Source: Streptomyces sp. NBRC 110028
Lineage (GTDB): Bacteria; Actinomycetota; Actinomycetes; Streptomycetales; Streptomycetaceae
Assembly: GCF_001417735.1 (NCBI RefSeq)
Contig: NZ_BBUZ01000024.1
Location: 306,094 to 370,093 of the forward strand
Direction: 5' to 3'
Length of the DNA stretch: 64,000 bases
The translations under genes were made by a program, and so were the position numbers. This document shows, one piece after another, positions 26,230 to 33,885 of this stretch. Numbering within the stretch: position 1 is the stretch's first letter; every line of letters begins with the position of its first letter. The notes beneath the pieces were generated by a model. That model was not told the origin of the DNA. It worked only from the letters and a program-made list of their open reading frames with translations, and did no database searches.

Positions 26230-28218
26230 ATGCAGCGCCCCTCCACCCGGCTCACCGTCCACGACCGCCCCGTCACCTGGCTCGGCGCCAACTTCTGGTC
26301 CAGGACCGGCGGCCCGCTGATGTGGCGGAGTTACGACGGCGAGGTGATCGACGCCGAGCTGCGGGTGCTGCGGGACCACGGGCTGACCATGACCCGCTCG
26401 TTCTTCTACTGGCCCGACTTCCATCCCGCGCCCGACCGGCTCGACGAAGACATGTGCGCGCGCTTCGCCGACTTCCTCGACCGGCACCGTGCCCTCGGCA
26501 TGACCACCGTCCCCACCTTCCTGGTCGGCCACATGTCCGGCGAGAACTGGGACCCGTCCTGGCGCGGCGAACGCGACCTGTACGGCGACGTCTGGCTGGT
26601 CGCCCGGCAGGCGTGGTTCGCCCGCGAGACGGTGCGCCGCTTCGCCGCGCATCCGGCCGTCGCCGGATGGCTGGTCTCCAACGAGATGCCGATCTACGGG
26701 CGCGAGCCCGGCACCGCCGCCCCGCCCGCGCCCCGCGAGACCGTCGCCGCCTGGGCCCAGCTCGTCGTGGACGCGGTCCGCGCCGGGGGCGGCACCCAGC
26801 CCGTCTCGCTCGGCGACGGCGCCTGGGGACTGGAGAACTCCGGCTACGACAACGGCTTCCGGGTCCGCGACACCGCCGACCTGTGCGACTTCCTCGGCCC
26901 GCACGTCTACCGCATGGAGGACGACCCGGTGCGCCAGCACTACGCGGCGGCCTGGGTGTGCGAGCTGACCGGCACCTATCGACGGCCCGTGATCCTGGAG
27001 GAGTTCGGCGTCAGCTCCGACTTCGCCTCAGGACCGGGCGCGGCCCGCTACTACCGGCAGACCCTGCACAACAGCCTGCTGGCCGGGGCCACCGGCTGGA
27101 TCGCCTGGAACAACAGCGACTACGACGGGCTGCGCGGCCAGGACCCGTACCGCCACCACGCCTTCGAGATGCACTTCGGCCTGACCACCTCGGAGGGCGC
27201 CCCCAAACCGCAGCTCCTCGAACTGAGGGAGTTCGCCCGGGTCCTGGAGGAGGTGGACTTCCCCCGCTGCCACCGCGGCCCCACCGACACGGCACTGCTG
27301 GTCTCCTCCTACCTCGACACGCTCTACCCCTTCACCCGCGCCGAGGACCGCGGCTACGTCCAGCAGACCTGCCGTCAGGCGTGGGTCGCCGCCCGCCTCG
27401 CGGACACCCCGGCGGCGGTGGTGCGCGAAAGCGACGGCCCGCTGCCCGCCGGTGTACGGCTGTGGCTCGTCCCCTCCACCAAGCAGCTGCTCTCCCCCAC
27501 CTGGTACGAACTGGAGCGGCTGGCCCGCGAGGGCGCGACCGTCTACGTCTCGTACTCCCCCGGCGCCCACGACGAGCAGCGCGGCCCCTGGTACGCCCAT
27601 CTGAACCAGCTCTTCGGCGTCCGCCACCAGCTGGAGTACGGGCTGCTCGACCCCATCGAGGACGACGAGGTCACCCTCACCCTCACCCGCCCCTTCGGCA
27701 CCCTCCCCGAGGGGGCCGGGCTCACCTTCCGCGCCGCGGGCGCCCGGGCGTTCCTCCCCGTCGAACCCGACGGCGCCGAGGTCCTGGCCGTCGACGGCCG
27801 TGGCCGCCCGGCGCTGCTGCTGCGCACGGTGGGCGAGGGCTCCGTCGTCTTCTGCGTCTACCCGGTCGAGCACATGGCCGCGGTCACCCCGCGCGTCAAC
27901 CCCGAGGCCACCGCCACCCTGTACGACGCCCTCGCCGCCCACGCCGGAGTCCACCGCCCGGTCACCGTCGGCGATCCGCGCGTCGCGGTCGACCGCCTCG
28001 ACCACGAGGACGGCCGCACCTTCGTCTGGCTGGTCAGCCAGGCCGCCGAGGAGCTGACCGTCAAACCGTCCGTCACCGGCGGCGCGCCCCTGCTGGACCT
28101 GGCCGGCGGCCCGGCCGACACCGTCACCCTGCCGCCGTACGGGGTGCGGGTGCTGCGGCTGGGCACGGCTCAGGGGCAGACCGGCCGGCTCACCGGCCGC
28201 CCCGGGGCGCCGGGCTGA
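26230..28218 (+). CDS. clan A (cellulase-superfamily) glycoside hydrolase
   Basis: The 662-residue cytoplasmic protein has no signal peptide. Residues about 10-340 form a TIM barrel of the GH5/GH2-catalytic type: general acid Glu is expected in GWLVSNEMP and the nucleophile in VILEEFG. A second domain (about 355-480) resembles the Rossmann-like middle domain of GH42 beta-galactosidases, and a beta domain ends the chain. It probably splits an imported oligosaccharide. GGGAG lies 9 nt before the ATG. Its 3' end overlaps the convergent P450 gene by 29 bp. Exact family and substrate are uncertain. Confidence 0.75.
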   Translation: MQRPSTRLTVHDRPVTWLGANFWSRTGGPLMWRSYDGEVIDAELRVLRDHGLTMTRSFFYWPDFHPAPDRLDEDMCARFADFLDRHRALGMTTVPTFLVGHMSGENWDPSWRGERDLYGDVWLVARQAWFARETVRRFAAHPAVAGWLVSNEMPIYGREPGTAAPPAPRETVAAWAQLVVDAVRAGGGTQPVSLGDGAWGLENSGYDNGFRVRDTADLCDFLGPHVYRMEDDPVRQHYAAAWVCELTGTYRRPVILEEFGVSSDFASGPGAARYYRQTLHNSLLAGATGWIAWNNSDYDGLRGQDPYRHHAFEMHFGLTTSEGAPKPQLLELREFARVLEEVDFPRCHRGPTDTALLVSSYLDTLYPFTRAEDRGYVQQTCRQAWVAARLADTPAAVVRESDGPLPAGVRLWLVPSTKQLLSPTWYELERLAREGATVYVSYSPGAHDEQRGPWYAHLNQLFGVRHQLEYGLLDPIEDDEVTLTLTRPFGTLPEGAGLTFRAAGARAFLPVEPDGAEVLAVDGRGRPALLLRTVGEGSVVFCVYPVEHMAAVTPRVNPEATATLYDALAAHAGVHRPVTVGDPRVAVDRLDHEDGRTFVWLVSQAAEELTVKPSVTGGAPLLDLAGGPADTVTLPPYGVRVLRLGTAQGQTGRLTGRPGAPG

Positions 28219-29476
28219 AGGTCACGGGCAGCGCGGACAGTCCGCGCACCCAGGCCGAGGGCCGCCAGAGCAGCGTGTCGCGCGACACGGCGAGACGCAC
28301 ATCCGGCAGCCGGTCCAGGAGCACTTCCACGGCCGTCTTCGCGATCGTCTCGGCGATCTCCTGGGCCGGGTGCGGGCAGCGGTGCTCACCGTGGCCGAAG
28401 GAGAGGAAGGCGTTGTTGCCCTCGGTGAAGGCATGGGTGTCCGGGCGGATCAGGGGGTCGGTGTTCGCGCCGTGGAAGCCGAGGATCAGCAGATCGCCCT
28501 TGCGGATGTGCTTCTCCGCCAGCGTGGTGTCCCTCGTCGCCCAGCGGGCGGCGAGGTTGGCGACCGGCGTGTCCTCCCACAGCACCTCGTTCATCGCCTG
28601 CCCGACGCTGTGACGGCCGCCGGAGAGCGAGAGCGCGAACCGCTCGTCGGTGAGCAGCAGCCGCAGGGTGTTGCCGATCCAGTCGGCCGTCGGCTGGTGA
28701 CCCGCCGTCATGATGACGATCAGGTCATGGACGACGAGTTCGTCCGGGTACCCCTGGTACGCGGCGACCAGCCGGGACGCCACGTCCGGCGCGGGCTCCT
28801 TCCGCTTCGCCGACGCCAGCTGATTCATCACCCTGTAGACGTACTGGTAGGCCTCGACGGGGTTCCCCGTGCCGTCGACCGCGTCGTTCGTCGCCTGCAC
28901 GAGGGCCGGGCCCTCGCCGTCGGGGATGCCGTAGATGCGGGCGAGGACCAGCTGCGGCAGCAGCCGGGCGTAGTCGGCGATCAGCTCGGCCTCGCCCTGG
29001 TGGCAGAACTCGTCCACCAGCCCGTCGCCGATGTGCTCGGCATGGCGGCGCAGTTCGTACGGGTCCACTGTGACAAGGGCTTCCGCGATGGCCTCGGCGC
29101 GCCGCTGGTGGTCCTCGCCGGTCGCGTACACCACGGACGTCTGATCGCGGCTGATCATGGGCGCGAGCGGCCAGTTCTCGGGGATGTTGGCCCACTGGTT
29201 CCACTGGTTCGCGTCCCGGGTGAACAGTTCGGCGTCGCTGGTGACCTGGTGCAGTTCGCGGTAGCCGAGCACCAGCCAGCCGGGTATGTCCCCGTCCAGC
29301 AGCACCGGCGCCACCGGCCCGTGCTCGCCCCGCATCTCCCCGTACACCCCGAAGGGGTTGGTCTGGAAGCCGGGCCCGCTCAGCGGCCGCGCGCCCTGGT
29401 GGGCGGGGCATCCGGGCGGCGGTGCGGCGGAGGTGGCCGCGGCGTTCTCGGAGGGCGATGCGGGGCTGGCTGTCAT
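28190..29476 (-). CDS. cytochrome P450, CYP157-like, lacking the ExxR motif
   Basis: The protein of about 428 residues keeps the heme loop FGHGEHRCPH (heme Cys about 367). In the K-helix it has Glu297-Val-Leu-Trp300 where ExxR is normal, and the I-helix reads TAGHQPTADW without the acid of the AGxxT/DT pair. Loss of the ExxR Arg is a published feature of Streptomyces CYP157. Those genes usually sit in conservons (histidine kinase, roadblock, DUF742, GTPase); none of these is next door. ATG 29476 was chosen from the family-like start MTASPASP; in-frame starts at 29506 and 29530 also exist. Confidence 0.82.
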   Translation of the reverse strand: MTASPASPSENAAATSAAPPPGCPAHQGARPLSGPGFQTNPFGVYGEMRGEHGPVAPVLLDGDIPGWLVLGYRELHQVTSDAELFTRDANQWNQWANIPENWPLAPMISRDQTSVVYATGEDHQRRAEAIAEALVTVDPYELRRHAEHIGDGLVDEFCHQGEAELIADYARLLPQLVLARIYGIPDGEGPALVQATNDAVDGTGNPVEAYQYVYRVMNQLASAKRKEPAPDVASRLVAAYQGYPDELVVHDLIVIMTAGHQPTADWIGNTLRLLLTDERFALSLSGGRHSVGQAMNEVLWEDTPVANLAARWATRDTTLAEKHIRKGDLLILGFHGANTDPLIRPDTHAFTEGNNAFLSFGHGEHRCPHPAQEIAETIAKTAVEVLLDRLPDVRLAVSRDTLLWRPSAWVRGLSALPVTFSPAPRGGR

Positions 29477-29594
29477 CGATCGGGATCCTTGTGCACGAGC
29501 GGACATGAGCCTGGCCAGAATAGATTGCATAAGCCACTCATGAGCCTGGACAGCAACGATTCTTCCAGGCAGCGCCCGCTGTCCGGACACGGCG

Positions 29595-29626
29595 AACCCC
29601 GGCGCGAGACGAAGCGCGCCGGGGTT
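29595..29626 (-). terminator. hairpin after the small secreted protein gene
   Basis: AACCCCGGCGCG (29595-29606) and its exact complement (29615-29626) form a 12-bp stem with an 8-nt loop, 23 bp beyond the stop of the minus-strand gene at 29650. Confidence 0.65.
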
Positions 29627-29649
29627 CTGGCACGAAACGGGGTGCCCGG

Positions 29650-30135
29650 TTACTGAGGCGGATCGGGCAGCTGGGTGAAGGTGCAGGTCCCGATCGGCCG
29701 GGTGTTGGGGCAGCGGCCCTCCCACACCTCTTGCGACCGGGTCAGCACGGTGACGAACACCGGGCCGCCCTGGACATCGTCGGTGTTGGAGGCCAGCGTG
29801 GCTTCGAGGACGTCACGGGGGCCGCCCACGGCCACCCATCCGCCGACCGGGGTACCCGGATTCGTCGACTCGTCGACCGACAGGACGTAGACACGGCCGT
29901 TGCACACAGTCGAAATGTACTTCGCGCCGACTCCGGCCGTAATGACACCTTCGTTACCCGCGGAGTCGACGTCGGTGCAGCCCTTCGGCTTCTCGTGCCC
30001 GTCGTGCCCGGTGCGGACGGACTGCGTCGTGTTGTCCGGCTCGGGCTGCGGCTCGGTCGCGGCCGCGCTGGTTCCGATGGCCGTCGCGAGGGCCGCGACG
30101 GTCATGGCTATGGCAAGCTTTCGCTTCTGCCTCAT
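29650..30135 (-). CDS. small secreted protein of unknown function
   Basis: The 161-residue protein has a Sec signal peptide (KRKLAIAMTVAALATAIGTS, cut near SAAA). The mature part holds four cysteines (KGCTDV, TVCNGR, GRCPNT, GTCTFT), likely two disulfides. The rest is beta-rich with VGGWVAVGGP and VFVTVLTRSQEVWEGRC. The ATG follows GAGGAG at 8 nt. I do not recognise a family. It has its own terminator, so it is probably a single-gene unit. Confidence 0.68.
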   Translation of the reverse strand: MRQKRKLAIAMTVAALATAIGTSAAATEPQPEPDNTTQSVRTGHDGHEKPKGCTDVDSAGNEGVITAGVGAKYISTVCNGRVYVLSVDESTNPGTPVGGWVAVGGPRDVLEATLASNTDDVQGGPVFVTVLTRSQEVWEGRCPNTRPIGTCTFTQLPDPPQ

Positions 30136-30227
30136 TCGATTCGCTCCTCTTTGGAGAAAGCGGTTCGTAACCTGGCAACGGAGGCTTACCCGGAAAAATA
30201 TGAATTCGGTCGGACGGGCTCACGTTT

Positions 30228-31076
30228 TCACTCAACTGGGCGCGCCAGCCACTGGTCCGCGTACTTCCGGTACGTCCCGTCGTGCGTCGCCAGGTGCACC
30301 CACTGGTCGACGTAACCCTTGAACTGCGCGTCGGCGCGGGGCAGCGCGTACGCCTTCTCCGAGAACGAGAACGGCTTGTCCGGGTGGACCGCGCACAGTT
30401 CGGGGTGGAGCTTCGACTGGTAACGCGTCTCGCTGGCGTCCGTCATCATCACATCGGCGCGGCCGTCGATGATCTCGTCGAAGATCGTGGTGTTGTCGGG
30501 ATGGACGGTGAGGGTGGCGCGCTTGATGTGGGCGCGGGCGAACTCCTCGTTGGTACCGCCCGGGTTGACCACCACGCGGACGCCCGGCCGGTCGATGTCC
30601 TCCAGCGTCTGGTACTTCTTCTCGTCCTCGCAGCGCACGATCGGCGTCTTGCCGTCGGTGAGATACGGCTCGCTGAAGGCCGCCTTACGGGCCCGGGCCA
30701 GCGTCACCGACACCCCGCCCATGCCGATGTCGCAGCGCCCGGCGGCGAGGTCGTCGACCAGCTTCGCCCAGGTCGTGGCGACGAACTCCGGCTTGGCGTC
30801 GAGGCTCTTCGCCAGGTCGCCCGCCATCGCGATGTCGATCCCGGTGTAGGCGCCGGTCTTGGCGTCCCGATGGCTGAACGGCCGGTAGTCGCCCGTGGTG
30901 CACACGCGCAGCACCCCGCGCCGGGGCACCCGGTCCAGCGCGGTGCCCTGCCCCGCGGCGGAGCCGGCCGCGGAGCGGGCGGTGGGCCGGGCCGCCGTGG
31001 CGTCGGCCAGGGCCGACCCCGTGGCGGTGGCGGCGAGCACGGCGGCGACGGTGGCGAGCGTGGCGGCGCGTCTCAT
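30228..31076 (-). CDS. secreted PheC-like protein (cyclohexadienyl dehydratase / family 3 binding-protein fold)
   Basis: The 282-residue protein has a signal peptide (about residues 1-25). Segments such as LRVCTTGDYRPFSH, MGGVSVTLARARKAAFSEPY, RPGVRVVVNPGGTNEEFA and DVMMTDASETRYQSKLHPEL follow the pattern I recall for periplasmic PheC of Pseudomonas. PheC converts prephenate or arogenate to phenylpyruvate or phenylalanine and descends from amino acid binding proteins. No permease or ATPase gene is adjacent, which favours an enzyme over a transporter receptor. The ATG has GAGGAG 5 nt upstream. Confidence 0.72.
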   Translation of the reverse strand: MRRAATLATVAAVLAATATGSALADATAARPTARSAAGSAAGQGTALDRVPRRGVLRVCTTGDYRPFSHRDAKTGAYTGIDIAMAGDLAKSLDAKPEFVATTWAKLVDDLAAGRCDIGMGGVSVTLARARKAAFSEPYLTDGKTPIVRCEDEKKYQTLEDIDRPGVRVVVNPGGTNEEFARAHIKRATLTVHPDNTTIFDEIIDGRADVMMTDASETRYQSKLHPELCAVHPDKPFSFSEKAYALPRADAQFKGYVDQWVHLATHDGTYRKYADQWLARPVE

Positions 31077-31200
31077 GGGGACTCCTCGGCAGCGGCATGA
31101 TCACGGCGCGCTCAGAGTGGCAGAAGACGCCGTTCAGGTGAACCCGCCGACCACCTGCTGGGATCGGCCGAACGTGACGATCCGCCGGGCCGAGCCGCCG

Positions 31201-31908
31201 TCAGTACCGCTCCGGGCCCGGGTCGTCCAGCGGCGGGCCGACCTCGGCGAGGCGGGCCAGCAGCTCGGAGGCGCGCTTGGACACGGTGTCCCGGTCGCCC
31301 TCGGACAGCGCCGAGCCCATCCCGCAGGCGACCGCCCCGGCGGCGATCCAGTCCGGCGCGTCGGCCACGGTCACCCCGCCGGTCGGCACGAAGGCGGCCT
31401 GCGGCAGGGCGGCCCGTACGTCCTTGATCCAGCGCGGCCCGTACGCCGCGGCGGGGAACAGCTTCAGCGCGTCCGCGCCCAGCTCCATCGCGCGCACCGC
31501 CTCGGTGGGGGTGGAGACGCCGGGGAAGACCGGCAGGCCGTAACGGTGGCCGGTGCGGATGACCTCGGGGTCCAGGCTCGGGGAGACGAGGAAGCGGGCG
31601 CCCGCGTCGACGGCCATCCGGGCCGACGCGCCGTCGAGCACCGTGCCCGCGCCGATCACCGCGTCGTCGCCGACCTCCCGGATCAGGGTGGTGACCGCCT
31701 CCAGCGCGAAGGGCGTGGTCAGCGAGATCTCCAGGCTGGCGATGCCCGCGGAGAGCAGGCTGTCCGCCGTCGCCGTGGCGTGGTCGTAGGTGTCGCTGCG
31801 GACGATGGCGAGGACGCGCTGCGCGAGAGCGGCCCGGGTGATCTCCCAGCGGTACACGGCAGTCGCCGCCTTTCCTCTCCTAGGGTCTACTGCCTGATCG
31901 TGCCGCAC
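31201..31908 (-). CDS. eda: KHG/KDPG aldolase
   Basis: This 235-residue class I aldolase of the Entner-Doudoroff/hexuronate route has the Schiff-base Lys in ALKLFPAA, an ISLTTPFALEAV strand, GAGTVLDGA and VPTGGVTV. It splits 2-keto-3-deoxy-6-phosphogluconate to pyruvate and glyceraldehyde 3-phosphate. The GTG at 31908 is preferred: GGAGG lies 7 nt upstream, whereas the in-frame GTG at 31857 has none. It works with the KDG kinase just upstream on the same strand. Confidence 0.88.
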   Translation of the reverse strand: MRHDQAVDPRRGKAATAVYRWEITRAALAQRVLAIVRSDTYDHATATADSLLSAGIASLEISLTTPFALEAVTTLIREVGDDAVIGAGTVLDGASARMAVDAGARFLVSPSLDPEVIRTGHRYGLPVFPGVSTPTEAVRAMELGADALKLFPAAAYGPRWIKDVRAALPQAAFVPTGGVTVADAPDWIAAGAVACGMGSALSEGDRDTVSKRASELLARLAEVGPPLDDPGPERY

Positions 31909-32001
31909 CCCTGTGCCTCCGGGATATGCGGCGGTGTGCGGGGTGGGTGCGGTGTGGTGCTGTGGTTGATGATCTTGATTCGTTCCGAACCGGACGCGCG
32001 C

Positions 32002-32021
32002 GCCGGGCCGTCAGGCCCGGC
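32002..32021 (-). terminator. hairpin between kdgK and eda
   Basis: GCCGGGCC, GTCA loop and GGCCCGGC form a perfect 8-bp stem 78 bp beyond the kdgK stop and 93 bp before the eda start, so the two genes may be separate or attenuated units. Confidence 0.45.
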
Positions 32022-32024
32022 ACG

Positions 32025-32104
32025 CGGGTCCCGTTTTCAGCGGTCCCGTTCTCAGCGAGTCCCGATGAGCGGGTCCCGTTTTCGGCGGGGTCCCGTTTTC
32101 AGCG
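32025..32104. repeat. degenerate ~16-bp direct repeats at the 3' end of kdgK
   Basis: The motif GGGTCCCGTTTTCAGC recurs in about five full or partial copies, the last of which includes the kdgK stop codon. It looks like a small expanded satellite; no reading frame uses it. Confidence 0.6.
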
Positions 32105-33064
32105 GTGTACCCCGCCGCCGCCGTTGACCAGCTCGGCGAGCGCCCGGTCCCGCGCGAGCGCGGACGGCAGCCCGTCCGTGTCGGAGGCGGCCTGGACGAC
32201 CAGGGCGGCCACGCACGCGGCCTCGGCCAGCGCCCGGGGCTCGGAGAGCCCGCGCAGCCTCGCCGACAGGTACCCCGCGGCGAACCCGTCCCCCGCGCCG
32301 ATCGGGTCGACCAGCGGGACCGCGTACGGCGCCTGCTGCCAGCGGCCGTCCGAGGTGATGACGGTGGCGGAGTGATCGGCGCGCTTGATCACGACCTCCT
32401 GGGTGCCGCCCTCCAGCAGCTCCTGCGCGGCCTCGTCGGCCGGCTGCGCGGTGAGCAGCTCCAGCTCGTCCTCCCCCGCCAGGACGAGGTCCGCCTCGCG
32501 CAGCAGCGGCCCCGCCGTCTGCGCCCACTGGGCGGCGCCGCCCAGCTTGCTCCGGACGTTGGGGTCGAACGACACCTTCGCGCCCGCCTCCCGGGCCAGC
32601 TCCACCAGGCGGCGGCTGGCGGCCGCGGCGGTCGGCGAGAGCATCGGCGTGATCCCGGATATGTGCAGCAGCCGGGCGCCGTCCAGCGCGTCCGGGCTGA
32701 TCTCGTCGGGGGTGAGCCGGGACGCGGCCGATCCCATGCGGTAGTACTGCACGTCGATCGCGCGGTGCGGATGGCTGTCGCGCAGCAGCAGCCCGGTGGG
32801 CGCCTGCTCGTCCACGACGGCCTGCGAGACGTCGACCCCGTCGGCGCGCAGCTCGCGCAGCACCGCCTCGCCCGCCGGGTCCGCGCCGACCCGGCCGAGC
32901 CAGCGCACACCGTGGCCGAGCCGGGCCAGCCCGGCGGCCACGTTGGACTCGGCACCCGCCACGGAGCGGCGGAAGTGCACGGCCCTGTCGAGCGGGATTC
33001 CCGGCTCTGCGAGCAGCAGCAGCATCGCCTCGCCGCACGTGACCACTTCCGGACCGTTCGCCAC
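32099..33064 (-). CDS. kdgK: 2-keto-3-deoxygluconate kinase (PfkB family)
   Basis: This 321-residue ribokinase-family sugar kinase has the N-terminal GCN-like substrate motif VAGAESNVAAGLARLG, the anion hole/catalytic Asp in DPIGAGDGFAAG, and DPNVRSKLG typical of KDG kinases. It would make KDPG for the aldolase next to it. The GTG start has GGGGAGG 5 nt upstream. TACCG-GAA-CGGTA lies 25 bp upstream and may be an operator. Confidence 0.85.
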   Translation of the reverse strand: MANGPEVVTCGEAMLLLLAEPGIPLDRAVHFRRSVAGAESNVAAGLARLGHGVRWLGRVGADPAGEAVLRELRADGVDVSQAVVDEQAPTGLLLRDSHPHRAIDVQYYRMGSAASRLTPDEISPDALDGARLLHISGITPMLSPTAAAASRRLVELAREAGAKVSFDPNVRSKLGGAAQWAQTAGPLLREADLVLAGEDELELLTAQPADEAAQELLEGGTQEVVIKRADHSATVITSDGRWQQAPYAVPLVDPIGAGDGFAAGYLSARLRGLSEPRALAEAACVAALVVQAASDTDGLPSALARDRALAELVNGGGGVHR

Positions 33065-33089
33065 CGCTGCCTCCCCGCGCGTCCACTTC

Positions 33090-33102
33090 TACCGGAACGG
33101 TA
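33090..33102. promoter_or_regulatory. inverted repeat upstream of kdgK
   Basis: TACCG and CGGTA are separated by GAA, 25 bp before the GTG start. Position and symmetry suggest an operator for a sugar-acid regulator. The match is short. Confidence 0.3.
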
Positions 33103-33189
33103 TCGGCAACCACCGACAAATGGCGGGGCGGGGGGCGGAGATCGTTCGCGAAGAGACCGGGATCTTGTCCGGACCGGCGCGTCGGCACA

Positions 33190-33229
33190 GCACAACGGCC
33201 GCTGCCCGGTGGGGCGGCGGCCGCTGTGC
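33190..33229 (-). terminator. hairpin after the RNase Sa gene
   Basis: GCACA-a-CGGCCGC pairs with GCGGCCG-c-TGTGC around a 14-nt loop: 12 paired bases and one mismatch. It lies 63 bp past the stop of the minus-strand ribonuclease gene. Confidence 0.5.
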
Positions 33230-33292
33230 GTGGGGGGTGGCGGGTCTCGCGGGGTACCGCCCGTACGACCGGGCGGCGGTGGTGACGGCGGT

Positions 33293-33718
33293 TCAGCAGC
33301 CGCGGTCCACCAGGTCGAACGACTCGTAGTGGTCCGCGGTGTAGTAGTCCTCGTCCGTCTTCTTCCCGGTGACGACGCGGCGGGCACCGCGGTCGTCGGA
33401 GCCGGGGGTGATGACGGTGTACTCGTGGTAGTAGCCGGAGGACTGGGCCGGGAGGATGCCCTCGCGGTTCTGGAAGACCGTGCCGTCCTGCGGGAACGGG
33501 TACGGGCCTCCTTTCTCGATCAGGTCGAGGGTGTCATCGGCCTGGGACGGCAGCTTCGAGTAACAGATGTCGCCGACGTCCGCGAGGGCCCGGACCGACG
33601 CGACGGTCGCGGGCGCGGCCGGGGTCGCGGTGGCCGTGACGGCCGTACCGCCGATGACCAGCGACGCGGCGAGGGCGCCGAGGGCGCCGATGCGGGCAAT
33701 CCGTGGGGGGATTTTCAT
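33293..33718 (-). CDS. secreted guanyl-specific ribonuclease (RNase Sa family)
   Basis: The 141-residue precursor has a signal peptide (IARIGALGALAASLVIGGTA, cut near ATATPA) and a mature domain of about 97-100 residues, the size of RNase Sa. It keeps FPQDGTVFQNRE, SSGYYHEYTVITPG with the catalytic Glu, GARRVVTG with the catalytic Arg, and YYTADHYESF with the catalytic His. Cysteines in DICYSK and the final DRGC match the single RNase Sa disulfide. It cleaves RNA after G outside the cell. No barstar-like inhibitor gene is adjacent. An ATG 12 bp upstream is also in frame. Confidence 0.92.
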   Translation of the reverse strand: MKIPPRIARIGALGALAASLVIGGTAVTATATPAAPATVASVRALADVGDICYSKLPSQADDTLDLIEKGGPYPFPQDGTVFQNREGILPAQSSGYYHEYTVITPGSDDRGARRVVTGKKTDEDYYTADHYESFDLVDRGC

Positions 33719-33830
33719 GGCATCCAGCATGACGCGCGTAGACCATGGCATGTCAATGCCAAGTCACGGGAGTTTTCGCCGAGTTCACATGATGCGGATG
33801 AAGCCCGAGGGGGCGTGACCGGACCGTTAT

Positions 33831-33865
33831 TTGCCTCTGAGGCAAGCTTTTTGCCTCAGAGGCGA
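33831..33865. promoter_or_regulatory. tandem palindromic operators of the XRE-cupin gene
   Basis: TTGCCTC-T-GAGGCAA (33831-33845, perfect) and TTGCCTC-A-GAGGCGA (33851-33865, one mismatch) have centres exactly 20 bp apart, about two helical turns. The second overlaps the predicted -35 box. This is the arrangement expected for cooperative binding by a dimeric repressor, most simply the XRE-cupin protein coded just downstream. Confidence 0.65.
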
Positions 33866-33879
33866 GGGCCTCGTATACC
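33851..33879 (+). promoter_or_regulatory. promoter of the XRE-cupin gene, probably leaderless
   Basis: TTGCCT (33851-33856) and TATACC (33874-33879) are 17 bp apart. The ATG begins 6 nt after the -10 box and has no Shine-Dalgarno, so transcription probably starts at the initiation codon. Confidence 0.5.
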
Positions 33880-33885
33880 GGATGC

